64,000 nt of DNA from Allantophomopsis cytisporea (lineage: Eukaryota > Ascomycota > Leotiomycetes > Phacidiales > Phacidiaceae): contig CP103028.1 of NCBI GenBank assembly GCA_024752435.1, forward strand, positions 868,001 through 932,000, given 5' to 3'. Within the stretch, counting starts at the first letter, position 1. Each line of letters starts with the position of its first letter. Below the pieces are notes generated by a model. It was not told the origin of the DNA. It saw nothing but the letters and a program-made list of their open reading frames with translations, and ran no database searches. Below are positions 13,828 to 26,826 of this stretch, one piece after another. Made by a program: the position numbers and the translations under genes.

Positions 13828-16800
13828 ATGGCTGAGTCCAGTAGCCTCGAAGGGCTTCAGAACTTACATCGGGATCTCGTTGCTTTATGCGAAAATCGTT
13901 TGCCAAACCTCGAAAGACTGTGGATCCAGCTACAAGACAGAGTCGAAGAGTTTCGAAAGCTTCTAGATAAACCACCGAGGAATGAATACAGTCGAAAGTC
14001 ATTGGCGACAGGAAAACTGAAGGTTCTCGACTTAGAGTACGACATCAACGAAGAATTCCAACAAGGTGCTTTACAATTGGCAGACGCTCTCAACCTTGAC
14101 GAAATCGAAGCCGCGGCCATATTTATCGAGGCCCAAGAAGATGCAGAGACACTTGGCAGATCGTTGCTCGAAAGCGCCGTTCTGCGATTCCATCAGCGAC
14201 GCAAATACCTACTTGATGCCCTTCGTCTTGTTCTTCAACACTCAGTCGATCCAGACGCAGATGAGAGAAACCGCGACATTCTGCGCGATGCGATTATCCA
14301 AATTTTACAGGTTCAGCAAAGCTCAGAAAACAGCTCAAAGTATGTGCGCAAATGCCTCACTGGTATGACAGACATCAAGCAATGGTTGCAGTCTTTAGCA
14401 GAGAAAATGAACAGCGCTGCTGTTACAGGTCAAGGTCTGGCGCCAGAAGTCGCAGAAATTATGGAGTATCAACGTGCTAGTCTTGTTCAGCAACATGAGT
14501 GCCTGGGTGTGATAACACACTATCTCATCAAGGCAAATCATGCTTCATTTGGGGACTTTGAACAACTACTGCAGACTCTGAAGAAGGTTGATAAATACGA
14601 CAACCTCCTTGTACACTACTTCCCTGCATTGGCGGCGTCAATAACGGCATTTGGTGCTCCTGAAGGCATGGGTTCACTACGCCAAGCTCGCGCACTGAAT
14701 CAGAAGCTCACGAGCCAGAAGGAGCGGGACCCATGGACGCTACAATACTTACATGCAGCGGTTTCTGTATGGTGGATGGCAGAGTACAGTGGATGGTACA
14801 TGGAGAACCCATCAGCATCTCCTCTTGTCGGTGTTAATCTCGACGATGAGCGCAAACAACGCGATAAACAATTTGGGGAATTTCTTAAGGATGGAGCCTT
14901 CGACTTCTTGCTGTCACTATCTGCAGATGTGAAGACTGCAGAATGGTATGACTCTACGCAACACGGTCTCCGCCAGTGGCTCCAACGAAAAGCCCCTGCA
15001 TTGATCCCAGACTCAGTACCCTTCTCTGATTTCTTCCAGCTAGTGCTGATGGAGCAATTTGAATCTTTTGTTGATGCCTGTATCACGAACATGCCAGATT
15101 TCCTACGACAGCTACGACACGATGAAGACGAACAACGACAACTCAGTCAAAATCATGAGCACGATTTAGATCTGGAGAGATTTATTGTCATCATCTCATT
15201 TGCGTGTGAAGGGCGACCAGATGCTGCACAAATGTTCTGGGCTGATCCTGAGAGTAACCTTGCTGGGTTCTTGAATTGGGTTTCAAAACGAGCTTCTACA
15301 CCATTGGTAAGTGCCTTCTGCGCAATGCTGCAGGCTATCTCTGGAGACGAGTATAGCGCCACTGAAGCACATAAATTTTTGTTGGCGGATGGTGCGGCTG
15401 CGTCAGGAAAGCTTCGCAGAAACCAATCTCTTAGCTGGGCCCAAATATTTGAGGAGTTTGAATTCTTCTCGAACAAAATCCGTGAGCGCCTCCAACCAAC
15501 ATCTTATCGACCTGGGAAACCAAACAATGATCAAGCTGAGATCGAGCCCGAATCGTCGATCATGCTACAAAGCTACTTGCAGCTTGTTGCGCAACTGTCT
15601 CGAGAAAGTCAAGCAGTTAGACTCTTCCTGCTCCAAAACCAAACCAACCAAATTACCGACATGCTTTACGAGTTAGCTAGTAGTGCCATTCCATCGCAAT
15701 TGAGAGCATGTGCCTTCGCAACATTAGAAGCATTACTGAATCACAAGAGCAAAGAGATTGGTGAACATATATGGACAACGCTTGATTTGTGGATCGCAGG
15801 CCATTACGTATCACCACCGAACACCGCCAAGACCCAGCATGCTGCTCAGATCACATGGTCAATTGACGGAATCTTCCAAGAGATTGGGTCAGGATTCGAG
15901 GAGCCTACCTCTTTTATTCACCTCTTGAACGCCCTCGTAAAGCCATGCGAGGACGACGAGGGCCTTAATGATGGGTTACCATTCCCGGAATCACTGGGAG
16001 CCTCAAGCAGAATGCCAGGAATAGATCCATACATTGACTTTGCCATTGGGCAGGTTTTTGCTTCCACGACAACCGCTTCGCTTGATCCTGTACAGCTCCG
16101 AATTCTACGCCTCAGTTGTTTAGATTTCATCGGCACCTGTCTCGACACCTTCAATGAAGATCTTGTGATTTTCGCAAACCAATCCAACATCAATGTTGAG
16201 GCTGCCATGAAGACCACTAACCTTGAAGATTATGTCATGTTGCATCCATTCTCACGAGTCATGGAATGGATATTCAATGATAAAGTCATGAAGGCTTTGT
16301 TCCAAACATCGCACCAAGAAGCTGCAGAGGTGGGAAATGCATCGCCAGATTCTCCTCTAGTTTTGAGCGTTTTACGAAGCATTGAAATTATCACGACTGT
16401 AATGGAATTGCAAGCGACTTACCTTGATATTGTAAGACCGGCCCTGAAGGAGCGCGTGGCTTTGAGACGTATACCAGTGGCGAACGCAGCATTCTCTGCA
16501 TTCGAAGATGGAGTACTCAACAACTTGTCTTTGATCTCGGACCTGGGCTTGTACTGCGGAGCAGGTCATTCTTCTCTGACCATTGCATCTCTAAAACTTC
16601 TCGAAATGCTTTCAACGTCCCCGAAGCTCATTGCGCCACTTTCTATGGGATTCGGTCGACGACCTGACCGTAACAAGGCCATAGCTGCAATGGAGGCCAA
16701 TGGTTCTGCTGAAGCCATTGCCCGGGCTCTATCTGATGAGCTGGTTTCACATCTGGATATTGATCAAGGTCCGGATACAGCAGAAGTTGCGACAAAGACA

Positions 16801-18976
16801 AGCATTCTCTCCTTTGTAGACAGCTGTCTCGAGGCACTACCAAATCGTCCAACTGTTGCACACCTCTTACTAGGTTTCCAGTGTCAAGCAGATACCATTG
16901 ACATTGATGGCGAGGGACTTTTCGCTCTTGGACGGTCTCTTTTTCACAATATCTTGACACTTGCTGTCGAGCTGCCAATTGGTGACGAAATCAACGGTGT
17001 TGTATCATGGCTGGTTTCGTTGAGATACAGGTGCTTTAAGATCCTGCATCATTTGTGGACTTCACCGCTCACCTCTGGATTTACCATGAAGGAACTACGA
17101 GACTATGATTTGTTACCTGTGATGTGTATAAAAGAACAGATGGTTCGGCCTGAAACTTTGTGGGATGGCCTCGATAGTAGAGATCCCGACTTCTTCTCCT
17201 CTACGGGAGCAGCGGGTCTGTCTTGTTTCCTCCGTCATCGTGCTGCGTTGACTAGATACATTGCTTCTGAACTCCGTCTCATTAACCGTGACCAAAACAC
17301 TTCCCAAAAAGCAGAGATCGTTGCCACTTTACTGGGCTCAACAACGCTCAAAGATGGCCAGCAAATCGATAACATCACAATATTCGAGATGTTTGATTTT
17401 ATGGAACTTGAGATTGGTGTGCTTGGCGGAGTACCAATACTCAAGTATTTCAAAGGCATCGATCTGAGCACATGTTTGGAGAACAACGAAACATTGACGT
17501 ATGATCTGAGGAAGTTGAGAGAACTGCTGGACCTTCGCAAGAGCGAGTTACGTAACACTGGCCAACTCTCGGGTATCCCGACGCAGACACAAAGCTCAGT
17601 AACTCAAAGTAATGCTCTCACTCTTGTGCGATCATCAGACGAATCTGGCGTTGATGCGGAAGCCGATGCGATTGTGGGATACCTGCACGCCCAAAACCAA
17701 CTTCTGAGTCTCAAGACATCACGATTAGCAGCTCTGACAGCTTGGGTGCAGCTAATGTTAATGGTCGTTGAGACTGGTAGCCTTGATGACACGACAAAAA
17801 CCTCATTTGTCATGCAAGCACTTGAGATTATCATGCCAAGACTTGAACGTTATAGCAACGAGGATCTAGATGTAGCAAAGGAGCTTGCTCGTCTCTGCAA
17901 GGGACTGATATTTAGTCTTGATTTCTCACAATCATCAGGGAAGGGTAAACCCGGCGATCTGACGAACGATAAGTTAGCACAACTTTTCCGCATATCTCTA
18001 CGTGCTATTCACTCGCCTATCACGGATGCCATCTTCAAACAAACACTTTACGACATATGCTTCAGATATCTTACTGAAATGTCTGATATACCCGATATCG
18101 ATGGGACACGCTCTCATAACATACACATCATCCGAGAAGCTGGGGAACGCCTTCTTAATGTAATCTGCGACGATGCATTGGTTGGAGAACCAGGGTGTAG
18201 ACTCTCTGCACTACTTTTATTGGCTGCCTTAGTCGCTGTGTCCGCCAAGGGCAACTCTACTTATGTGGTTGAGTGTCTGGTTCGCGTCAATTTTATTGGC
18301 ATCTTGGTTGAGTCTTTGCAACACATCCCGCTTGAGCTACGTGAAAGCATGGAGCAAGGTAAGTCTTGACGTATGTTTTAATTGATACGATGCTAATGAC
18401 CTTAGATCTCCCTTCGTTACACTCATACCACATCACCAAAATTGCTCTACTCTTACAGATATCGCAAACCAAGTATGGAGCAACAGCTGTTCTTAATGCA
18501 GGACTCTTCCAATCCATCAAAGAATCACAACTCTTCTCCACTGATCCGGATCTTGGTCCAGGTATGTCCCATCATAAACGGAAAAAGGTTTCGGCTGACC
18601 ATTGTAGATTTTGAGGGACCAAGTGCAACAAAGCTTCATTACAAGCTTCTCGTCTCGCTCATGCGTGTAATCAACGCTGCCGTACTCATTCGTGGCCCAC
18701 AGAATGAGCAAACCATGACGCAAGGTCGTAAATTCTTATCTAGTAACAGGAATATGATTGTGGAGGTATTCAAGCAAACTGCTGGACTTCGAGACAATGA
18801 TTCAGCGGTTCAGGATTACATTAACCAACTTGCTGAAGCTTATGTGATTCTGATATCACATACTGGATTTTTAGAGGTATGACTTACAATCATTCGTGTG
18901 GCTTTATGTGTGCTAACCGTTATAATTACAGTTTGAGGATCAAAGTTCAAAACCGGTGATGAAAAACTTCACTTAA
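13828..18976 (+). CDS. NUP192: nucleoporin NUP192 (NUP205 family), nuclear pore inner ring
   Basis: Four exons (13828-18358, 18406-18561, 18608-18876, 18932-18976) total 5001 nt, or 1666 aa, close to the usual length of fungal Nup192. The protein is a large alpha-helical solenoid with no enzymatic motifs; it scaffolds the inner ring of the pore and binds Nic96, Nup53 and Nup145N. The N-terminus (LQNLHRDLVALCENRLPNLE) and the segment with FQQGALQLADALNLDEIEAA match the family. Helical repeats run through the whole length. The three introns all lie in the last tenth and are 46-55 nt. The model depends on those splices: without them the frame stops at 18369. Confidence 0.9.
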
Positions 18977-19799
18977 AGGGCAGGGCTGGGGTGTTAGGAT
19001 TGTATTTTTGTACATACTAAAAGCAGTTACATTAAAAACAGTTGGATAAAGAAGTACTTGATCGATGATAGTGACATTTTATGGGCAGCAAGAACTGTTG
19101 TAGAACATTATAAGGGCTGAATTTAAGGACTATTTAAAGAGCTGAAAGACCAGAAGAGATTCTCAACTACTTGTTCGCCTCGCCCTGTAACCTCACTCTT
19201 TATGCTATACCAATGAAATTTGAAGACCTCCGACGAAGCTTTTCCCACTCAAGCCACCGATGTGTTATTCCGCGGATTTTTACTGTCAATGTATTACGAG
19301 CTTAGTCTTTTTCTTTTTTTAAATCTTATTTCCGGAGGACTTCGACGAATCTGACTTTATCACAGCCGTCTCTCATATGGAAGGAGGCTGATGCCATCAC
19401 TTTCCGGATTCCCATCCTGTAATTAGCGTTCACGTGATCAATCAAAGTCCGGGGTTCTCGGAGTTAGTGTGGCGCGCGGCAATTCTACGGCGGTCGAGAT
19501 CTTATCATCACCCTCGCGTCATTACTATTCATCGACATCACTACCTAAGCTTCCTTCCCGAAAAGTAGTTAGAGAATTTGGGGATTTCTTTTTGTCTACG
19601 CCCCGCATCTCGCAATACTTTCCTTCGTTTGCGATATCGAATTTCAGAGCCTCCCATTCGCATCCTCTGCTCTGATAACGGGTACCCACTGTCTTCGGAA
19701 CCGGTACTGTTCGTGAAATCTATTCATCAAACATTTGTATGCAAATGTATTAAAGTCTATCGACCAAAACTCCTGGTGTTGAGGGAGTCTACAGAGACC
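18977..19799. other. intergenic region with CUL4 upstream sequence
   Basis: The first part is the 3' flank of NUP192. Toward CUL4 there is a palindromic CACGTG at 19431-19436 and a GC-rich block near 19470. The CUL4 frame is open upstream from 19578, but the ATG at 19800 is preferred because the upstream residues do not resemble a cullin N-terminus. Confidence 0.5.
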
Positions 19800-22426
19800 A
19801 TGTCTGCTGATCAATCACCCAGCTTTACTACGTCTCAAGGCAAGAGGAAACTTCAATCTTCGAGCTCCAAGTCCCGACAAAGCTCGATTTCGGATCTCCT
19901 ACGCAAGGCGAACGATCCGGCTCCTAAGAGGCAAAGAATCGACTCCGACCAAAACGATATGGAACATCATGGAGGATTTCAAGCATCCTCGAACTTCCAG
20001 AGTATGAGAGCTACAACGAATTTCCAACCGCATATGGGAGCAAAGACCTTGGTTATTAAGAATTTACGAAAGACCCCCAGGACAGACGTCGATACATACT
20101 ATACAAGAACTTGGACGCAACTGGACACTTGTTTGACTAACATATTTGCTGGAAGGCAACCTCAACAGTCTTTAGAGCAATTGTATAAGGGTGTGGAAGA
20201 TACTTGTCGACAGGGTCGTGCTGAGAAGCTTTATAAACAACTCAGTGAGCGTTGTGAGACACATCTTCACCAAGCTGTACTGCCATCAATCAGTATTGTC
20301 GGTTCTTCTAGCGATGTCGCAGTTCTACGGAATGTCTTCAATGCTTGGCAGACATGGAGTGCTCAACTGGTACGTACTTTGTGTGATTCTCCTGACCTAG
20401 CTAACCATTACAGTTGCTGCTTCGCTCTGTTTTCTTTTACTTAGATCGGTCTTTTCTTCTGAATTCGAAAGACTATCCTCAACTCAATGATATGGGCATA
20501 TCTCAATTTCGAAGAATGATATTTGTTTCCAAGAATGATACGTCGTCGCTAGGATCGCGAGTATTAGCAGGCATCTGTGATCTAGTCAATCATGATCGAA
20601 CCAATCAGGAGGATTTATTCGATGGACCACTTCTCAAGAATTCGGTCAGAATGCTGCACATCTTTGGTGTCTATGGCAAATCATTCGAGCCACGACTGGT
20701 CAGTGTTTCAGCAACCTACTTCGCCCGCTTCGCCGAGGAGAGATGCGCATTAGACTTGAAGGATTATATTTCAGCATGTGACAAACTCCTGTCACGAGAG
20801 GAAACGCGATGTGATGCATACAACTTTGATAGTAGCACCAAAAAATCACTTCTCAAGGAGGCCCAGAAGGCACTCGTTGATGGTCATCAAGATGTCCTGC
20901 TGGATACACACGCTGTTGCAAAACTACTTGACCTGAATTATGTTGCCTCTCTAAAGTCTTTGTATGAACTCCTAAAACTTTCGGATCTTCAACTACTCCT
21001 TAGAGCTCCTTGGGATGCATATATCAAGAAGGCAGGTTCTGCAATTGTTTCCGACAAGGAGAGGGGCGATGAGATGGTCATTCGTTTATTGGAACTGAAG
21101 AAAACGCTGGATGTTGTTGTCCGAGATGCGTTCAGCAAAGACCAAAAGTTCATTTCTAGTCTACGCGAGTCTTTCGGCAGTTTTATCAATGATCGAAAGA
21201 ATATCACAGCAAGCTGGGGAACTGGAAATTCGAAGGTGGGAGAAATGATCGCGAAATACATCGATGCTTTGCTTCGTGGTGGCCTTAAAGCTGTACCTCG
21301 ATCACTAGCATCAGACGCCACAGATCGGCAAGATGCTGAGAGCAAAGGTCAAGCCAGCACAGGAGATGAGGATGCTGAGCTTGATCGTCAACTAGAGCAA
21401 GGACTGGAACTCTTCCGCTTCATCGAAGGCAAAGACGTTTTCGAGGCTTTCTACAAGAAGGACCTTGCACGTCGCTTGCTGATGGCACGTAGTGCAAGTC
21501 AGGACGCCGAAAGAAACATGCTCACGAAGTTGAAGAGCGAATGTGGAGCAAGTTTCACGCACAATCTAGAACAGATGTTCAAGGACCAAGAACTTGCTCG
21601 AGACGAGATGATCTCGTACAAACAATCCTTAAGCAATACTAGTAAGACGACTATGGATCTCCAGGTTTCTGTTTTATCTGCTGCAGCTTGGCCTACATAT
21701 CCCGATGTTGCTGTTAATCTTCCCGATGAGGTGGCACGTCATATTGAGAAGTACGATCGCCATTACAAACACAAGCATACCGGTCGTCGCTTAACTTGGA
21801 AGCATGCCTTGGCACATAGCATTGTGAAAGCTCAATTCAAGAAGGGACCAAAAGAGTTGGTGGTGTCTGGCTTCCAGGCTATTGTCTTGGTGCTGTTCAA
21901 TGAGGTCCCGGACGATGGATCCCTATCATACACTGCTATCGCAGACGCTACAGGTCTCGTTGATGCGGAACTGACAAGAACTCTACAATCTCTTGCATGC
22001 GCAAAAATCCGTCCACTTATCAAAAACCCCAAGGGTCGCGATGTCAATCCTACCGATACTTTCAAAGTAAATCATGCTTTCACGGACCCAAAATATAGAA
22101 TCAAGATCAACCAGGTGCAGTTGAAGGAAACAAAGGAGGAGAACAAAGAGACCCACGAGAGAGTCGCTCAGGACCGACAGTACGAGACACAAGCGGCTAT
22201 TGTACGCATCATGAAGGCCAGGAAGGAGATGGCTCACAGCGCTTTGGTTGCGGAAGTCATAAACCAGACCAAGAGCAGAGGGAGCGTGGAGGTCGGGGAA
22301 ATTAAGAGTAATATTGAGAAGTATGTCCCTTTATTCGTCTTTGAGATTGGAAATCTGACTTGCAACAGGTTGATTGAGAAGGATTATATTGAGAGAGAGG
22401 GAAGTTCATACGTGTATTTGGCATAG
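19800..22426 (+). CDS. CUL4: cullin-4, scaffold of CRL4 ubiquitin ligases
   Basis: Exons 19800-20369, 20414-22320 and 22369-22426 give 845 codons, or 844 aa. The protein holds DDB1-type adaptors at its N-terminus and the RING protein Rbx1 at its C-terminus, forming ligases active in DNA damage response, replication control and heterochromatin. Family signs are LVIKNLRKTPR near residue 80, SLEQLYKGVEDTCRQGRAEK, the cullin-homology segment FRFIEGKDVFEAFYKKDLAR, and the C-terminal winged helix with the neddylation region (QAAIVRIMKARKEMAHSALV; the modified Lys lies in RIMKARK). The N-terminus has a basic, Ser-rich segment (PAPKRQRIDSDQ) that may be a nuclear signal, as in other Cul4 proteins. 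The third exon restores the ending LIEKDYIEREGSSYVYLA. The last intron is 48 nt and stop-free, so retention would add 16 residues. Cul4 rather than Cul3 or Cul1 is chosen from the N-terminal segment. Confidence 0.9.
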
Positions 22427-23129
22427 ACCATGGGAGGTCATGAGATACGCGTAAATGGCATGGTGGATTAGCTTCAATCATGGTATTTATTTTATGAGAA
22501 ATATGATTGGACAAGCATGAGTAGATGAAGAACTAGAGTGCTGGATCAAACTTCAAATCTCGTGTGATCTATAAGTTATGTCACGTGTTCCGGAGGATCT
22601 GCCTCCGTAGAATAAATACCCCGCCTCTACGCAGTACTTCACCAGCCTGCCAGTGCCTGCCTATCCGTACAATTATGAGGTAATTGTTCGATACATAGAC
22701 TCGAGCCTGAGTCTATCTAGACGTAGGTAGCATGGGAGCTACCCATATTTGTCTACGGCAAAGCTTCCCTTTTCATTAAATTCTTCCAATGTTCCGGTTG
22801 TGAGTCTACTAGTCGGAATGCCTGGCTGTTGACCGTTGTGCATACAAATCATGCTTCACCGACGTGCCGATATTTTGACAATATCAACTAAGTACCTTGT
22901 TATGCTCCACTTTCCCCCTCACTTGCTAGGCCGTTAGTACACATTATGCCCTTGAGATGTTTGCTTTGCAATGTTTTGATGGTAATTACTGATGTCATAG
23001 CCGAAATTCTAAGGAGCTCGTACCAATGTTCATCCGATATTTGGACCATGATCGTATGAGGTGATCTCTCTTATATAGTTGGCTTTGTGACCAGTGACAG
23101 ACTTGAGTGTTATATGTGGTATTTCAACC
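22427..23129. other. intergenic region upstream of the beta-mannosidase
   Basis: No gene is seen. CACGTG occurs near 22581-22586. Several short frames are present without domain character. Confidence 0.6.
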
Positions 23130-26100
23130 ATGCTGCCTCTAAACATTCCTCTAGCTGTGAGCTGCTTCGTGGCATCAGTTGCTGCTCAGTCAGTTTTCGA
23201 TTTGTCCGGATTCTCATGGAAGCTCTCTGATCCTGCAGGCAATGTCTCAATTCCTGCTTCCTTTCCTTCCCAGGCTCATCTTGATTTGTATGAACAAGGA
23301 GTCATTCCATACCCCCAATATGGCTCAGGGGATTTTGATTTGAGATGGGTAGCCTACTCAAATTGGACTTACTCCACTACTCTTACAGGACTGTAAGTAG
23401 TAATCAAGTTGATCTATCACCCCAAAATCTGATAGGTGCAGTGAAAATACAGACTCAACTACATGGCTTCTATTCAACGGATTAGACACTTTCACTTCTA
23501 TTGAATTTTGTGGCTCTCATGTTGCTAGCACAAATAATCAGTTCCGACAGTATTATTTCGAAGTCTCAGATATCCTCAAATCCTGCACCGGCAATCCAAC
23601 TCTAAGCATTGATTTTGGATCTGCTCCCAATATTGCAAACGACCTTCGGAATGCCCCAGGAGCTGAGCAATGGCCTTTCAGTGTAGAGATCACGTACGAA
23701 TTCTTTGGTAGACAGTTCATACGTAAAGAACAAGTAAATTACAAATTACTCTTGCATGTACTCAACTAACTTGTGGGAATAGAGTGATTTTGGCTGGGAC
23801 TGGGGACCAGCATATGCGCCGGCAGGCCCATGGCTACCAGGCTTTGTTATACAGCTTCCACCTTCATCGTTGAGTGTCAGGAACACACTCCTGGATACAT
23901 ACCGCCTGGGCCAGCTGAATAACTTGCCTCCAGACCAGAGTCAGCCATGGGTTGTCAATGCCAGCCTTGATGTTCTCGGAACACTTCCTGAAGATGCCTC
24001 CGTTAACTATTCAGATTGTTGATTTGAATAACAAGACGGTTGTTTCTGGGCTTCTGAATAACATTACTTCTTCAGTTTCTACCATCAGCGGAAGTTTGAT
24101 TCTCGATGGGGAAACATTTCAGCTTTGGTGGCCAAGTGGTCTAGGTCCACAAAATCTCTATTATATTACCGTTGATATCGTCTCCGCCAACAAGACTTTG
24201 ACAAGTTCAACAAAAAGAACAGGTTTCCGTACAGTGGTTCTGAATATGGAGCCTATTACCAATGTGCAACTCTCACAGAACATTTCCCCAGGAAACAACT
24301 GGCATTTCGAAATAAATGGCCACGAATTTTATGCCAAGGCAAGTTGTAAAGTTGTCCGGGAATCAAGTCTGCCAAAAATGTCTTATTTTTGTAATTGTTT
24401 ATGAGAAGCTGATAATATTCAATATGCAATATCTTGCTGACGTTAACCTGGCAGGGTTCTAACTTGTGAGCTATTTTTCTTTCTTTCTTTTTAATACCAC
24501 GAACTATGTTGATTTGTTAAGCATTCCTCCGTCCCCATTCTGGGCGAACGTGAGTGACACAGATATCAGAACTCTGTTTGACGCGGTAGTGGATGGAAAC
24601 CAAAATATGTTGAGAGTTTGGGCATCTGGGGCGTAGTAAGTAACTCCTGTGTTTTTCTGATTCCCTATAATAAAACTTGCAAGAAAAATTGACATTCTCA
24701 GTTCACCGGATTTCATTTACGACTTAGCCGACGAAAAAGGTGAGTCCTGTAATAGAAGGGTCTCGATAGCAGTACTGATTTTGTCAAGGGATCTTGCTCT
24801 GGAGCGAATTCGAATTTGGCGATTCACTGTACCCAATTGATGAAGCTTTCCTGGAAAACGTAGCCAATGAAGTGGATTATAATGTTCGTCGTGTGAACCA
24901 CCACCCATCACTTGCTCTATGGGCGGGCGGCAATGAGCTCGAGAACCTTGAACTCGAGCTTGCTGCAGAATACGATCCAAAAAACACGTAAGGTTCTAAG
25001 TTCTAGTAGGTGCAGAAATACTCACATAAAATAGAAGATGGATGGAAGAATATGAGAAGCTTTTCTTGCAAACAATACTACCAATCGTATACAGCAACAC
25101 CAAGTCCATCTCTTATATCCCTAGTAGCACCACTAACGGATACTTGTATCTCAATGTTATCAACAATACTATGATCGAGAGATACAATAACCTTAGCGTT
25201 GGCTACACATATGGCGATACTGATCACTACGACTACGACTCAACAGTCGCTTTTAACCTCTCGAGTTATCCGGTTGGTCGGTTTGCCAATGAATTCGGAT
25301 TTCATTCTATGCCATCACTTGAAACTTGGAAGGGATCTGTGGCTGCGGTGGACCTTACTTTCAACTCTACAACAATTCTTCTCCGTAATCATCATTATCC
25401 AGCTGCTAGTCCATCGGAGGATAACTTTGTCAACACAACTAAAGGAATGGGCGAAATGACAATTGCTGCACAGCTCTATTATCCAACGCCAGACAAAACT
25501 GATGGCCTCGCAAATTTTTCAGCGTGGTGTTTGACGACACAGATATTCCAGGCTGATTTTTATCGTTCTCAAATTACCTACTATCGAAGGGGAAGTGGAT
25601 TGGCAGAAAGACAACTCGGAAGCTTGTATTGGCAACTTGAAGACTTGTGGGCTGCACCAACCTGGGCCGGTATAGAGTCTACGGGAAGATGGAAATTTCT
25701 CCACTATATTGCCAAGGACATTTACCAGCATATCATCATTGCTCCGTATTGGAATTACACGACTGGAGATCTCACAGGCTATGTGACCAGCGACCTCTGG
25801 TCCCGAGCAAGTGGCAAAGCCACGTTCACTTGGTATGACTATAGTGGTAATATTCTCACTACGCCCACATCAACGCAATTCTCGGTTGGAGCTCTAAATA
25901 CAACTCAAGTCTTGCAGCTTAACACAAACAACCTAACCTTTGCGCTCGACAACGCTGTTTTAAAGCTACACGTGACCGCTAATGGCTCATTACCAAATAC
26001 GAACGCCTCCACTACGTTCGCTCACGAATTCTGGTTCCATCCGGCTTTGTTATCGGAGGCGAAGCTGGTTGATCCAGGATTAACCATAGACTATAACAAT

Positions 26101-26301
26101 TCCTCAAAGACATTTGTCGTTTCAGCAACCACGGGTATAGCTGCTTGGGTGTGGCTAGATTGGCCTGGAGTGATTGGACATTTCGAGAATAATGGGTTTT
26201 GGCTGGGGAAAGAGGATAGTAAAGAAGTGGGATTCATTGGCGGCAACGCAAATCCAAGTGATGTAACGGTGTCTAGCCTGTTTGACAACACTCTGCCATA
26301 A
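23130..26301 (+). CDS. mndA: secreted beta-mannosidase A (glycoside hydrolase family 2), with one frame break
   Basis: The enzyme releases terminal beta-mannose from mannan and N-glycan oligosaccharides outside the cell. Exons that fit are 23130-23392, 23436-23733, 23783-24338, 24455-24465, 24522-24635, 24702-24739, 24789-24987 and 25035-26301, about 915 aa. The signal peptide ends near VAAQ. FGWDWGPAYAPAGPW and the sugar-binding and barrel segments follow. The acid/base Glu is in WAGGNE and the nucleophile in NEFGFHSM. There are many N-glycosylation sequons. Three oddities are visible: exon 3 changes frame between VNASLDVLGTLPED and LTIQIVDLNNK near 23990-24005, equivalent to one extra base; the fourth exon is only 11 nt; and the intron at 24339 has a GC donor. 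The total of 2746 nt is one over a multiple of three. A recent loss of function or a sequence error are both possible; all catalytic motifs remain intact. Confidence 0.8.
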
Positions 26302-26826
26302 GCTGTGCCAGTATAAGTTGGAATACTTTCAAATTAATGGATTTGGTTATGGGAATTGTCATTCTTGGACTTTATTACTTTGAAACCGCTATGAAACATA
26401 ATGCGGCGTGCTATCATTCACTGCAATATTTGCGTTCATCTTCCCTTCAAGACTCATGCTGAAATGGTTGATATTTTGCTGCTACAGCTGCGCAAGTTTT
26501 ACACACCGTTGCTGCACAAATTCTCGAACCTAATGTCTGACTTAAACAGTCTTGCTAAGATGGAAGCTGAGTTTCCTGGAAGCGTATGTAATAACGATAC
26601 TGGATCTAGCTCTTTATTCAGTACACCGAGCTTATATCGGAGATGAAGACGCTGTTGTTTAGTGCAGAACCTGATTTTCTTGTAATCTCAAGACTGCTTC
26701 ACATTGTAGAATCTCGTCAGTATCATCAAGATTATGATAGTGTAAGAAGATCTGAACCATGTCATTTATCTCGTTTTCTCCTGAGCCTGTTTTGATCTGT
26801 AAAAGGGGTGAACTAACACAATAATA
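26302..26826. other. convergent 3' region
   Basis: This lies between the 3' ends of the beta-mannosidase gene (+) and the dehydrogenase gene (-). One 81-codon frame on the plus strand (26401-26646) has no recognisable feature. Confidence 0.6.

Noticed and set aside
23951..23993. A 43-nt intron that would restore the beta-mannosidase frame
   Set aside because: The donor GTTGTC is poor and the segment encodes residues that are conserved in the family (VNASLDVLGTLP), so a frame break is more likely.
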